The notes below the pieces were generated by a model. That model did not search any database. It was not told the DNA's origin and saw nothing but the letters and a program-made list of their open reading frames with translations. A stretch of DNA of 61,770 bases. Origin: Thermodesulfovibrio sp. Its GTDB lineage: Bacteria > Nitrospirota > Thermodesulfovibrionia > Thermodesulfovibrionales > UBA6898. Of this stretch, positions 1 to 9,142 are shown one piece after another (positions within the stretch are counted from its first letter, which is position 1; each line of letters opens with the position of its first letter). The stretch spans positions 1 through 61,770 of the forward strand of contig PNOC01000018.1 of assembly GCA_013824615.1 (NCBI GenBank). Reading direction: 5' to 3'. The translations under genes and the position numbers were made by a program.

Positions 1-1
1 C

Positions 2-580
2 CAGGAATGGACAATCCGGAGTCAGGAGCAGGTTATGGCGCTGCGCTCAACCTTCAGTGCCGGAGCAGACGCTCTTGATGCAACAATACAAAAAGGCGGT
101 CCTGACGGGAAGTTCTTTTCGTGGACCGGGCAGATTCAATGGATCCGGAGAATAGGTGAGAGCGGCCTGCAGGCGTTCTTCAGGGCCGATGCCCAGCTCA
201 CGTCTGACCAGCTTTTGTCCATGGAGAAGTTTTCTGTCGGAGGCATGGAGAGCGTCCGCGGGTACCGGAAAAATATCCTGGTCAGGGACAACGGAATTTC
301 CTCGTCACTGGAAATCCGGCTGCCGCTCATCAGGACTGAGAAGAGAGATGACATTCTCCAACTGATTCCGTTTTTGGATTACGGCAGATCCTGGAACTCA
401 GGCAAAGAGAGTTCCGGCCCTCAAAATATTGCATCTGCCGGGGCCGGCATCAGATGGGCTGTTACGGAGAAGATCGTCTTTCAGCTCTTCTGGGGCGCTG
501 CCCTGAACGATGTCCCGGTATCCCACAGAGACCCGCAGGACAGGGGTTTCCACTTCAGACTTTCAGCGAGGCTCATATGA
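2..580 (+). CDS. ShlB/FhaC/HecB-family TpsB outer-membrane transporter, C-terminal part
   Basis: This is the C-terminal end of a two-partner secretion pore; the reading frame is open at the left window edge, so the POTRA domains and much of the barrel lie outside. What is visible is the end of the 16-strand barrel: the loop-6 signature VRGY (in GMESVRGYR), alternating amphipathic strands, and a terminal strand ending in RLSARLI with a hydrophobic C-terminal residue, as expected for an outer-membrane barrel. Proteins of this family export a partner TpsA across the outer membrane. The stop codon overlaps the start of the next gene (ATGA at 577-580), which encodes exactly such a partner, so the two are translationally coupled. 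Confident about family; substrate specificity is inferred from adjacency. Confidence 0.9.
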   Translation, partial: QEWTIRSQEQVMALRSTFSAGADALDATIQKGGPDGKFFSWTGQIQWIRRIGESGLQAFFRADAQLTSDQLLSMEKFSVGGMESVRGYRKNILVRDNGISSSLEIRLPLIRTEKRDDILQLIPFLDYGRSWNSGKESSGPQNIASAGAGIRWAVTEKIVFQLFWGAALNDVPVSHRDPQDRGFHFRLSARLI

Positions 581-3288
581 GCCGCCTCCGCAAATTGCTG
601 CTTATCGTTTATCTTGTGACAGTTGCCTCAACGCTGCATGCCGAAGTTGTACTTGACGGTACCATGGGAAGATCAGGAAGCCTGACCGGTCCCAATTTCA
701 TGATAACAGGTGATCTGGGAAAACAGGCAGGCGGCAACCTTTTTCATAGCTTCAGCAGCTTCAATATTCAGTACGATGAAAGTGCGACCTTTGCCGGGCC
801 GGGTTCGGTCCAGAATATCATAGCGCGGGTAACCGGGGGCAGCATGTCGAATATCAATGGCCTCCTGCGTTCTACCATCCCCGGCGCTGATCTCTATTTC
901 ATTAATCCCTCCGGGGTCTTCTTCGGCCAGGGCGCCAGTCTTGACCTGCAGGGCTCTCTGTATGTGAGCAGTGCGGACTATCTGAGACTGGGGACTGAGG
1001 GACGGTTCGATGCCGCAGATCCGGGCCGCAGCATCCTGACTTCGGCGCCGCCGGCAGCCTTCGGCTTTCTGAGCCAGACTCCGGCATCTGTCTATATTGA
1101 TAACAGCCAGCTTGAGGTTTATGAAGGAAAGAGCATATCGATTGTGGGCGGTGACCTGCTCTTTGACAATGCAGTACTCTGGTCCCACGGCGGAAGGATA
1201 AATATAGTCAGCGCTGCATCGCAGGGCGAGGTTGTGATGAGCCAGCCTGACTGGAACACCGGGGCTTTTGCAAAGCTCGGCGAGACCCTCCTGTTCGGGG
1301 GATATATCGTGACCAGCGGAGGGCAGGAGAGCGGTATATTCATCAGGGCAGGAGGCCTGTACGCCAGGGACGCCTATATAGAGGCAGGTTCGGTTGCTGG
1401 TCCGGGGGGAGGAAAGGTTGACATAAAACTGGGCGATGCACTGGTGATGGAAGGGGGTTTGATGAGGACGGTCCAGGAAGACAGCGGCCAGGGTGGCGAT
1501 CTGAAGCTTGACGTCAGGGGCATGCTTCTGACCGGGGGGGCTGCGGCAGGGACGACTGCGCTTGGCAGCGGAAACGGCGGAGACGTTATCGTCCAGGCGA
1601 CAGAAATAATCGAGATTTCAGGGGCAGACCAGGCAGGCTCCAGAAGCAGTATTTTCAGTTACGGCAACAGTACCTCTACAGGGACGACAGGAAGAATTTT
1701 CATTGCAACGTCTCTGCTTGACCTTGCGGAAGGCGGGCTGATCATAACCAGCTCGGGACGCAGCGGGCACCGGGGCGATATACGCGTCAGCGCCGACCGG
1801 ATGAGGCTCTTTACGGACAGCAGAATTTATGGCGCCAATATGTTCTTTGATGTCAACAACCTGGTCATAGGCAGCGGCTCCTATGTATGGAGTCAGGCAG
1901 AAGGACTTGATGATGAACGGGCCATTACCATCAACGCGGGAGAATCAATCGTGATCGCCGGGGAGCAACAGTCAGAAGATCCCTGGAGAAATAAGACGGC
2001 CCCGCTTTACACGGGGATACATACCGATGTCTTTATCAACGCGGACGGTAATGCAGGCGACATCAACATATCGAGCCCGCTGCTGCTGATAACCGACTCG
2101 GGCCAGATCGGGGCGAGGACCTACACCGATGGCCATGGCGGTGATATCAATATCAACGCAGGCAGGATCGAACTGATTTCCGGGGGCCAGATTGGCGCCG
2201 ACAGCTTCGGTTCCTCACTCTACTACGGACCATCCGGCAATATTACCGTCAGGGCAGGGGAAGCGATAGTCGTCTCAGGGGTCAATGGAGAGCTTGAGAG
2301 CGGATTTTCCTGCAACACCCGCAGCAGTGCCGGGGCAGGACTGATTTCTGTCACCACTCCCCTGCTGACCATGAGCGACTACGGGCAGATTGCGGTTACG
2401 ACAGGCGTCTTTGGCGAGGGCCGGGCCGGCGACATTCTGGTCAATGCCGGACGGATAGAGCTCTTTTCGAACAGCAGCATCAATAGTGCCTCCCGCGGCC
2501 ATGGTCTGGAGGGGTCCATACGCATTATTGCTTCTGAAAGCATACTCCTGGATGACGGCCACCTGGTGAGTTTTGGGGACGACGAAGGAAAGGCCGGATA
2601 CATATATGTAAAAACCCCCCTGCTTGAGATGAGGAATGCAAGTGTCATATCGACGCTTTCCGGCAATGACCTTACTGCAGGGGATATCACGATTGATGCC
2701 GGAAAGGTGCGGCTTGAGGGGAAGTCCGGAATATCATCCGAAAGCAGGGGGAGAGGCAGGGCAGGCCAGGTATCGATACACGCGACCGATACCCTGCTGA
2801 GCATCGACAGTTCCATAACAACAGCCGCCGCATTTTCTACAGGCGGGAATATAATGATAGATGCCGCAAACCTTATTTTGACAAAGTCCAGTCGGGTTTC
2901 GGCAACGGTCGGAGGCGGAAGTGGTGACGGCGGAAACCTCAGCATCAGGGCCAATGCCCTTGTTGCGATAGAGGACAGCGATATAACTGCCAGGGCCGAT
3001 CAGGGGTTCGGCGGCAGCATAGCCATTAATGCAAAGGCAGTTATTTTCTCCCGGGACAGTGAGGCGAATGCCTCGTCAAACGTTACGGGGCAGGATGGCA
3101 CGGTCGAGATACAGTCTCCCGACGTGGACATCAGCGGATTTCTTACGGTGCTGTCCTCAAATTACCTGAATGCAGACCTGCTGCTGCCGAAGGCCTGCGC
3201 CCTGGCAGATGATAAGGCGAGCAGCTTTATAATAACCGGCCGGGAGATGCTGCCCCCGATGCCCGAAGGCTTCAGGATAGGGAGATAG
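577..3288 (+). CDS. Filamentous-hemagglutinin N-terminal domain (TpsA) secreted exoprotein
   Basis: A 903-residue secreted exoprotein. I start it at ATG 577, which overlaps the tpsB stop and yields a clean signal peptide (MSRLRK followed by a hydrophobic stretch, cleavage near residue 22); the frame is open further upstream but only as a shadow of tpsB. Residues about 23-140 form the TPS secretion domain, with the typical NPSG motif (FINPSGVFFGQG) and the NIIARVTGG stretch. The rest is a long run of Gly/Asp/Asn/Ser-rich repeats of the kind that build a right-handed beta-helix (GGDININAGRIEL-like units). The C-terminus carries a cysteine followed by SSF and GREMLPPMPEG, resembling the ends of cyanobacterial exoproteins of this family. 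Likely exported by the preceding barrel to the cell surface; the target or function of the passenger is unknown. Confidence 0.9.
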   Translation: MSRLRKLLLIVYLVTVASTLHAEVVLDGTMGRSGSLTGPNFMITGDLGKQAGGNLFHSFSSFNIQYDESATFAGPGSVQNIIARVTGGSMSNINGLLRSTIPGADLYFINPSGVFFGQGASLDLQGSLYVSSADYLRLGTEGRFDAADPGRSILTSAPPAAFGFLSQTPASVYIDNSQLEVYEGKSISIVGGDLLFDNAVLWSHGGRINIVSAASQGEVVMSQPDWNTGAFAKLGETLLFGGYIVTSGGQESGIFIRAGGLYARDAYIEAGSVAGPGGGKVDIKLGDALVMEGGLMRTVQEDSGQGGDLKLDVRGMLLTGGAAAGTTALGSGNGGDVIVQATEIIEISGADQAGSRSSIFSYGNSTSTGTTGRIFIATSLLDLAEGGLIITSSGRSGHRGDIRVSADRMRLFTDSRIYGANMFFDVNNLVIGSGSYVWSQAEGLDDERAITINAGESIVIAGEQQSEDPWRNKTAPLYTGIHTDVFINADGNAGDINISSPLLLITDSGQIGARTYTDGHGGDININAGRIELISGGQIGADSFGSSLYYGPSGNITVRAGEAIVVSGVNGELESGFSCNTRSSAGAGLISVTTPLLTMSDYGQIAVTTGVFGEGRAGDILVNAGRIELFSNSSINSASRGHGLEGSIRIIASESILLDDGHLVSFGDDEGKAGYIYVKTPLLEMRNASVISTLSGNDLTAGDITIDAGKVRLEGKSGISSESRGRGRAGQVSIHATDTLLSIDSSITTAAAFSTGGNIMIDAANLILTKSSRVSATVGGGSGDGGNLSIRANALVAIEDSDITARADQGFGGSIAINAKAVIFSRDSEANASSNVTGQDGTVEIQSPDVDISGFLTVLSSNYLNADLLLPKACALADDKASSFIITGREMLPPMPEGFRIGR

Positions 3289-3332
3289 GCTGTCCCGGCA
3301 TATATCCGCAATATTAAGAAGGCGGCTGTTTT

Positions 3333-4061
3333 TTATTTCCTGTCAAAGGCTGCAGCATCTCTGAGTCCTGCCTGATCAAGAAGACCTGCGCGGGAGGCGC
3401 GCAGAGCCTTGTCATCGGGATTCGCGGCTATAAGTGTATGCAGCAGGGAGAGTGCGTCGTACCAGATTCCTTCAGAGGCATATATCCCGGCCTTTTCGAG
3501 ATCATTTTTAGCTGATAAAAGCCTGTCGGTGAGCTCCCGGGCGGGTGTTATGCGCCTGATCATTCCGGAGCTTACAATATCCTTTGATCTCTGTTCCGGG
3601 TCTTTGATGACTGCTGCGAACCACTGATATTCGACGCCCGGTACCAGGGACAACCCATGAGCTGCAAGGTCGATGCAGCGTATCCCGGTATCGGAGTTTC
3701 CCTCAAATTCCTTTTCGAAGAAAGGGGCTGCCGAGGTTTCGTCGTTGATCGTAATCCCGAGCCTTGTTCTGGCCCTGCCGGACAGATACCAGCAGAGGGA
3801 GGGCTGCGCAGAAACAGTCAGGCCAAGGTGATCAGGCGCGAGTGCTGTGATCACAAAGGCAGACTCCTCTGCCCCCCTGGTGGCGCCGCCGACTCTTATT
3901 GCCGGCTTTCCGATTGAGCCGGGGCGCGGCTGGTAATTGATAAGAGACCCCGGGGTTTCTTTTTTATCCCGGGCCAATGATTTTGTTTCTTTGTCTGCTG
4001 CAAATCCCCCTGTTGTCCATAGAACAATCGATACGATGAGCGCTGCAATAAGTGTTTTCAT
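3333..4061 (-). CDS. DUF928 domain-containing exported protein
   Basis: A 242-residue protein with an N-terminal signal peptide (MKTLIAALIVSIVLW... ending near GGFAAD). Its body matches the pattern of DUF928: an Arg-Val-Gly-Gly-x-Thr-Arg-Gly stretch near residue 60, an ITALAPDHLGLTVSAQPSLCWYL segment split across residues 71-92, and a Tyr-x-Trp followed by RSKDIV near 170-185. The C-terminal third is helical and TPR-like. The start has a good ribosome site (GGGAGG four bases before ATG). It is the last gene of a minus-strand operon after the CHASE2 cyclase and CHAT genes and converges on tpsA. DUF928 proteins are often found beside FHA-type exoproteins, CHAT and CHASE2 proteins, notably in cyanobacteria; their biochemical function is unknown. 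Probably periplasmic. Confidence 0.8.
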   Translation of the reverse strand: MKTLIAALIVSIVLWTTGGFAADKETKSLARDKKETPGSLINYQPRPGSIGKPAIRVGGATRGAEESAFVITALAPDHLGLTVSAQPSLCWYLSGRARTRLGITINDETSAAPFFEKEFEGNSDTGIRCIDLAAHGLSLVPGVEYQWFAAVIKDPEQRSKDIVSSGMIRRITPARELTDRLLSAKNDLEKAGIYASEGIWYDALSLLHTLIAANPDDKALRASRAGLLDQAGLRDAAAFDRK

Positions 4062-4084
4062 GGTACCTCCCGTGCTGTATTTTG

Positions 4085-6031
4085 TCAGGACTCTTTGCTG
4101 CCGATAACCCGGAAAACAGTCAGCCCTTCTTCCCTTCCCTTGACCTTTATCTCACCTATACGTTCAGTTCTGAAGTCATCGCCCAGCAGGTTCATGGTTG
4201 CTTCGCTGATCAGGATGCCGCAGGCCCCGGCTTCATGTCCGGCCCCCTGCAGTTCCTTCAGGTAGCCTTCAAGCCGCGAGGCTGTGTTGACGGTATCTCC
4301 TATGACCGTGTATTCCATTCTTTCCCTGCTTCCGATGCTCCCCGCAACCAGGGGGCCGGTATGTATGCCAACTCTCATAGCAAGCGGCATCCTGCCGGTA
4401 TGTTCCCATTTCCTGTTAAGCGCTTCGAGCTCCGTTCTCATGGCCAGGGCACACCGCACTGCATGTTTCGCGCTTGCCCTGACCGCTGCCTCGTCTTCAT
4501 GCCCAACCGGTGCGCCAAAGAGGGCCATCACCGCATCTCCGATGAACTTGTTCACGGTTCCGTTATGCCTCATTACAGCGTCTGCCATGGCATTCATATA
4601 CGTGTTCAGCCAGTCCATCAGCTCCTCTGGCTCCTGCTTTTCTGCTGTTGCGGTAAAGTTCTGGAGGTCGGTGAAAAGCACGGTTGCGGTCATCTTTTGG
4701 GGGACGAGCCTGCCGCTGGCCATTAAACGGGTGCGCTCCCTCCATAGTGCGTCGGCAATATCCTTGGAAACATGACTTGAAAAGATCTTCATCAGGAGTC
4801 TGCGGTCATTTTTTTCTCTGTAGGAGAGATAGGCAGTGATTATACCCAGCGATGAGACCCACGAGATCATCGGAGGGACTGCCGGAATCCAGTAATCCGC
4901 TCTGAAGGCGAGAAAGGTCCCGGCAGTGAGAACAACCAGTCCGGACAGAAGGATTGCAGGAAGGGTCCATGCAGAACGACCGGGCAGGCCGCAGAGTCCT
5001 CCTGCCATGGCCGCAATGAGGATCAGCAGCCACTCAGACCACTCTGGCACTGCCCGCATAAGCCCCCTGCCTGTCGTGGCGGCCCTTATGATCTGACCGG
5101 CGGCCTGCGCGTGGATTTCCAGCCCCTGCATCAACCGGGCACCGGAAAAGGCACCGGCTACGGGTGCTGCATAGATGTCTTTCATGCTTTCGGCAACAGA
5201 CCCTATAATTATCACGCGGTCACGCATGAGGGCTGGGGGGACATTGCCGGATAACAGAGAGCTTACCGATACAGTCTGAAATTGTTTTGAACCGAAGTCG
5301 AGCAACATCTGGTACCCGCCGGCATCTGCCCGGATGTATCCTCCGTCATCAGGCCTGAACGGCACAAAAGTCATTTTCCCTATCCGGACATGGTCGGGCT
5401 GCGCTGTGTCGGGCTGAGCATAGACCGAATCGTGCCCGAGATACGACAGTGCCAGGAGAAGGCTGAAAGAATTGAGCACTGCCTCACCATCCTCCATAAA
5501 AAGGAGCCCCCGTCTTATGGTGCCATCCTTATCAACCGGCAGATCATTGAATCCGACGCTGAATCCGACACTGGATCCGGCACTCCCCTGGTCTTTGAGC
5601 ATGTAGGGTGCAGCCACCCCGTCCTGTCCCTGATTGCCGGTTTTCCTGACAGTCACGATAGGGTGCCCTTCGTCAAACAGCTCAGTGAGTTCCCGGTTGC
5701 CGGGGGGGACAGGGATATCGCGGTAGATATCAAGCCCTATGACTCGGGGGGATTCCCTGAGTATGAGCTTCAGCAGTTCAGCGAGTTTTTTATCGGAAAC
5801 CGGCCAGCTTCCGAGCGCCCGGATATCGGCTTCGGTTATGGTTACGAGTGTAATTGGGGCGGGCGCTGCCGATGTCCCGGCCTTCAGTTTCAGGTATGTG
5901 TCATACGCTCCTATCTCCGGGGACTGCAGAACTCCTGTGGTCCGGATGCCGGCCACAAGCACAAAAACGCTCATGCCAATGAGGATGGCTGCCAGAGTCC
6001 TGGAGCTGAAAAACCGGGGCAGGTCAGCCAT
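4085..6031 (-). CDS. CHASE2-domain class III adenylate/guanylate cyclase
   Basis: A 648-residue membrane sensor. A single N-terminal membrane segment (about residues 13-33) is followed by a periplasmic CHASE2 sensor domain (about 35-310), three membrane segments (about 335-405), and a cytoplasmic class III nucleotidyl cyclase domain (about 440-640). The cyclase has both metal-binding aspartates (FTDLQNF and FIGDAVMALFG), the lysine of NKFIGD expected for purine recognition, and the VIGDTVNTASRLE helix with the transition-state Asn and Arg, so it looks catalytically competent. I expect cAMP as product but cannot exclude cGMP. It lies six bases after the CHAT gene stop and upstream of the DUF928 gene, suggesting one transcript. 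It could translate a periplasmic or envelope signal from this locus into a second messenger; that role is inference. Confidence 0.88.
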   Translation of the reverse strand: MADLPRFFSSRTLAAILIGMSVFVLVAGIRTTGVLQSPEIGAYDTYLKLKAGTSAAPAPITLVTITEADIRALGSWPVSDKKLAELLKLILRESPRVIGLDIYRDIPVPPGNRELTELFDEGHPIVTVRKTGNQGQDGVAAPYMLKDQGSAGSSVGFSVGFNDLPVDKDGTIRRGLLFMEDGEAVLNSFSLLLALSYLGHDSVYAQPDTAQPDHVRIGKMTFVPFRPDDGGYIRADAGGYQMLLDFGSKQFQTVSVSSLLSGNVPPALMRDRVIIIGSVAESMKDIYAAPVAGAFSGARLMQGLEIHAQAAGQIIRAATTGRGLMRAVPEWSEWLLILIAAMAGGLCGLPGRSAWTLPAILLSGLVVLTAGTFLAFRADYWIPAVPPMISWVSSLGIITAYLSYREKNDRRLLMKIFSSHVSKDIADALWRERTRLMASGRLVPQKMTATVLFTDLQNFTATAEKQEPEELMDWLNTYMNAMADAVMRHNGTVNKFIGDAVMALFGAPVGHEDEAAVRASAKHAVRCALAMRTELEALNRKWEHTGRMPLAMRVGIHTGPLVAGSIGSRERMEYTVIGDTVNTASRLEGYLKELQGAGHEAGACGILISEATMNLLGDDFRTERIGEIKVKGREEGLTVFRVIGSKES

Positions 6032-6037
6032 GTTGTC

Positions 6038-8353
6038 TTACAGCCAGTTGCCTATCAGGATGAACGGAGCCCAATAATAAGGGTGCTGGTACGGGGCCCT
6101 TTTCAACAGTGATAGTTGAGCCTGTTGCAGAGCCTTTGCCTTGGTAAGTACCCGGCTCTGAAATTGGCGATAGAACTCGGTGATGAGCTGATAAGAAGCC
6201 TCGTCGCTGACGCTCCAGAGGGCGGCTATTGCACTCCTTGCTCCTGCCTTGACTGCAACCCCTGCAAGTCCCAGGGCTGCCTTGTCATCTCCGGTGGCGG
6301 TCTGGCAGGCGCTCAGCGTAAGCAGTTCTACAGGGACCTTCCGAAATCTGCCGGACTTGATAAACTTTTCGAGCTGGTCCATCGAGAGCTTTTCATCCCA
6401 GGCAAGGAGAAACGACTTCTGCACGTCCCCTGAAAACTCCCCGTGAGAGGCTATATGAACAATTGAAAAAGAAAGGTCAGAAAGTTCTTTCTTCAGCCCG
6501 GACGTGACAAACGTGCGGTCCTTCAGCAGCTTCCCGGGGTAAAGACTGCCGATGTCCCGCAACTCGTCAGAGACGCTTAGAAGGGCAGGATACCCCTGCA
6601 CCGGCTCGGTAATGCCTGCCATGAGGACATCAATGCGCTGCTCCTGAACAGGCTTCGGGTCGATGAGAGTCAGTCCCTGCGTCGAGGTGATGGAAAATCT
6701 GCTGACGAGAAACTCTCTGCCGTCGTGCAGTGCTGCCAGAGGCACGGTCCTGAGCCACTGGTCCGGCACAAAGACTATGGTTTCAATATTCCGGGAAACC
6801 AGTGTTTCCAGAAGGGGCGTTATCAGCCAGGCATACAATTTTTGCCCGTGTATCATATATTCCCGGGTGGTCCTTTTTTCGAGAGTCTTCCTGAAGGCCT
6901 TAACCTCAGAGACAAAAGTTTCTTTTGTGACATTTACGGAATAGCGCTCAATGCCGGAGGACAAGCTGAGCAGAAGTCCGATTTTTTTTTCGAAAGGGAT
7001 GACATACAGCACAGCAGCTCTGCCCCCGACTGTTTCGAGCGAGCGGGCCTTTGCAATATACGCATCAACACAGGGGTCCCTGAAGTAGTCATGGAGCTCC
7101 GCTCCCTTCATGTCTTCGATGGTCTGGCGTGCCTCAAGCAGGAGCGCTGCTGACTCTCCATGATCCGTGCTCTTTCCAGAAAGATCGAACAAAAGCTCCG
7201 CAAGGCCGAAGTAAACCGGCTCAACCTTCTCCCTGAAAAAATCAGGGCCGCAGATAAAGCAGCCTGCCGATACCTCATCCCGGATGGTCTCCAGTGTCCG
7301 GGTTGCCAGCCGGTAAGCCTTGATCGCTTCGCGGGGCCTGTCCTGTTTCTCCAGAATCCTTCCTGTCTGCCACTGCCAGAGATAAAGGCCCTCTCCCTGC
7401 CTGATGTTTTCGGCCTCCAGTATGGCTCTGCGCGTTAATCTCAGGGCTTCGTCGAACTTTCCGCTCTCCTCGTGCAGCGCTCCAAGATAGCCATAGGCAT
7501 ATGAAAGTGACCGGCGATCGGCAAGGTTTTCGGCCAGGACCAGGGCCTCCTGCAGTGTCAGCAGGGAGAGTTCCTTCAGTTCTGTTGCAGCCCCTGTATG
7601 CGTTGCTGCTGCCAGCTCAGCAGTTCGGCCGATGCTGAGGAGGCGTACCGCCTTGTCGTGGTCCTGTCTCATATTCCTGGTGAGTGCATGCGCTTCACGG
7701 AGCAGCCCGAATGAGGTGTCAGGATCCTTCCTGATTACCTGCAGTCTTGCGAGGTTCGTAAGGATATCGCAAAGCGTTTCGTCGTCGTTGAACTGCCTGG
7801 AAAGGGAAACGCCCTTCTGGTATGAACCAGCAGCGCCATCATAGTCTTTTCTCAGCACCTGCAGCGTCCCGATATTATTGAGGATAGAGGCCTGATGGCC
7901 TTGCCCTGCCGCTTTTGCCGCTCCAAGGGCCTGACTGAGCAGGCTGTCAGCTTCATCCGTCATTCCGCGGGCCAGATAAAGGCCCCCCAGTCTGCCCGCT
8001 ATGGAAGCCTGCTGAGCATTGCTCCCGGTGTCCTGCGCAATTTCCAGAGCAGCGCGCAGATTTTTTTCAGCCTCCCGAAAATGTCCCGCTCCCCAATATG
8101 CTCCTGCAAGGATTTTGAGAGGCTCAAGCCTTTTTGTTCTGTCCCCGGTTGCCCTGAGGCTCCTGTCGGCGCTGAGAGCAGCCTCTATGGCATGCTCAAA
8201 GTCGCCTCTGCCGAGGGAGCTGCTCGCCTCCTGCATGAGTATGGCAGCATCAGGCGGGACAGCCGCGGCAGCATGGCCGCATAGCGCGGCGAGCATGCAT
8301 ATGCAGAGTATATTTACCGCCCGTATTATTCTGTCACTGATTAAATTGTTCAT
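6038..8353 (-). CDS. Exported TPR-CHAT domain protein (caspase-like protease)
   Basis: A 771-residue protein with an N-terminal signal sequence (hydrophobic stretch in residues 12-30 ending HAAAAV), about eight tetratricopeptide repeats (roughly residues 35-380), and a C-terminal CHAT domain. The caspase-like His-Cys dyad is present: His637 in IVHIASHGEF and Cys683 in LLTLSACQTA, and the usual GARSAIAALWSVSD segment follows. The protein therefore looks like an active cysteine peptidase, unusually placed outside the cytoplasm by its signal sequence. First gene of the operon with the CHASE2 cyclase and DUF928 genes; the ribosome site is weak (AAAAG). TPR-CHAT proteins are known as effectors, e.g. 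the gRAMP-associated Craspase peptidase, but exported ones beside TPS exoproteins have no defined substrate. The adjacent TpsA exoprotein is an obvious candidate. Confidence 0.9.
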   Translation of the reverse strand: MNNLISDRIIRAVNILCICMLAALCGHAAAAVPPDAAILMQEASSSLGRGDFEHAIEAALSADRSLRATGDRTKRLEPLKILAGAYWGAGHFREAEKNLRAALEIAQDTGSNAQQASIAGRLGGLYLARGMTDEADSLLSQALGAAKAAGQGHQASILNNIGTLQVLRKDYDGAAGSYQKGVSLSRQFNDDETLCDILTNLARLQVIRKDPDTSFGLLREAHALTRNMRQDHDKAVRLLSIGRTAELAAATHTGAATELKELSLLTLQEALVLAENLADRRSLSYAYGYLGALHEESGKFDEALRLTRRAILEAENIRQGEGLYLWQWQTGRILEKQDRPREAIKAYRLATRTLETIRDEVSAGCFICGPDFFREKVEPVYFGLAELLFDLSGKSTDHGESAALLLEARQTIEDMKGAELHDYFRDPCVDAYIAKARSLETVGGRAAVLYVIPFEKKIGLLLSLSSGIERYSVNVTKETFVSEVKAFRKTLEKRTTREYMIHGQKLYAWLITPLLETLVSRNIETIVFVPDQWLRTVPLAALHDGREFLVSRFSITSTQGLTLIDPKPVQEQRIDVLMAGITEPVQGYPALLSVSDELRDIGSLYPGKLLKDRTFVTSGLKKELSDLSFSIVHIASHGEFSGDVQKSFLLAWDEKLSMDQLEKFIKSGRFRKVPVELLTLSACQTATGDDKAALGLAGVAVKAGARSAIAALWSVSDEASYQLITEFYRQFQSRVLTKAKALQQAQLSLLKRAPYQHPYYWAPFILIGNWL

Positions 8354-8505
8354 CTTTTGTTTATCATGTATTCATCAGGGGGTATGGTTAGATTATATAT
8401 TAAAATATGCGTTGGAGCTAAGAGATTTATGCAGAGCGGGATGAGCCGCGGAAGTTTTTGCCAAACAGCACAAATATATTTATAATTCAGATAAGGAGGA
8501 AGATT
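8354..8505. other. Divergent intergenic region between CHAT operon and cupredoxin
   Basis: This 152-base AT-rich gap separates two divergently transcribed genes and must hold promoters in both directions. I see AT-rich stretches resembling -10 elements (for example TATATTAAAAT near 8395) but no convincing paired -35/-10. The cupredoxin has a strong ribosome site, AAGGAGGA, ending six bases before its ATG. No RNA gene or repeat recognised. Confidence 0.4.
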
Positions 8506-8841
8506 ATGAAAAACTATATCCTGTGCGTTCTACTGGCAGTTTCGGTAATGTTTGCGGGTGTCTTAAGCGCGGCGGCTGCCGATGCAGTTGCCGCCCCTGT
8601 TGTGGTGACTATAGAGGGGAGTGCCTTTTCCCCCGAAGTAGCTGTCATCAAGATTGGCGAAGAGGTAGTCTGGAAGAACAGGGACGCGGCTGCTCATACG
8701 GTAACCGCGAATGACGGCAGTTTTGATTCCGGGGCCCTGTCGCAGGGGGATGAGTTCAGAAGAAAATTCCCTTCGGCCGGCATATTCAAATATTCGTGCG
8801 ACAACCATGCATGGATGGGGGCGAGGATAGAAGTCCGGTAG
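8506..8841 (+). CDS. Exported plastocyanin-like cupredoxin
   Basis: A 111-residue small blue copper protein. The ATG at 8506 follows AAGGAGGA and opens a clear signal peptide (MKNYILCVLLAVSVMF... cleaved near AAAADA). The mature domain is a single cupredoxin fold of about 85 residues with all four type-1 copper ligands visible: His in AAAHTVTANDG, then Cys, His and Met in YSCDNHAWMG. It resembles the amicyanin/plastocyanin group that carries single electrons in the periplasm. An earlier in-frame ATG at 8458 would add 16 residues ahead of the signal and lacks a ribosome site. A GC-rich hairpin follows the stop. The donor and acceptor are unknown; no copper oxidase or nitrite reductase is nearby. 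Confidence 0.9.
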   Translation: MKNYILCVLLAVSVMFAGVLSAAAADAVAAPVVVTIEGSAFSPEVAVIKIGEEVVWKNRDAAAHTVTANDGSFDSGALSQGDEFRRKFPSAGIFKYSCDNHAWMGARIEVR

Positions 8842-8853
8842 CTGCAGCGGCCT

Positions 8854-8881
8854 TGCCGGGGCGCTGTCATACGCCCCGGCA
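8854..8881 (+). terminator. GC-rich hairpin after cupredoxin gene
   Basis: A ten-base-pair perfect stem (TGCCGGGGCG / CGCCCCGGCA) with an eight-base loop lies 12 bases after the cupredoxin stop. No T-run follows, so it may stabilise the 3' end or work with Rho rather than act as a classical intrinsic terminator. It sits between convergent genes. Confidence 0.45.
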
Positions 8882-8910
8882 GAAAAGGCGAAACGATGCG
8901 ATTCCCGCTG

Positions 8911-9132
8911 CTATGTATTCCTGATAATTCTCAGCTTGGCATGCGGAATGGCGGTTTCAGAGGGGAAGTCTTTCTGTGAGAAGACTGCAAAGTCCTCATG
9001 CACTCCTATCAGTCGGTGCGTGTTTTTTGCAGGTGTCCGGTGGCCGAAGAAAGCGATATAACTGCAGGAATCTGAATCCAGCAACTCACATTCCTGCCCC
9101 TCAAGTCCTGCCAGATAGTCTTTATAGGTCAT
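8911..9132 (-). CDS. Small conserved-looking protein of unknown function
   Basis: A 73-residue cytoplasmic protein with no signal peptide or membrane segment. I place the start at ATG 9132, which has AAAGGAGA six bases upstream; the longer form from 9156 lacks a site. It contains two close cysteines (ECELLDSDSCSY) and several histidines but no motif I recognise, and ends in a short basic strand (KLRIIRNT). It follows the YtkA-like gene with an 11-base gap and is probably co-transcribed with it. I cannot assign a function; a small beta-rich (LSm/SH3-like) fold would fit the strand pattern but that is a guess. Confidence 0.6.
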   Translation of the reverse strand: MTYKDYLAGLEGQECELLDSDSCSYIAFFGHRTPAKNTHRLIGVHEDFAVFSQKDFPSETAIPHAKLRIIRNT

Positions 9133-9142
9133 ACTATCTCCT

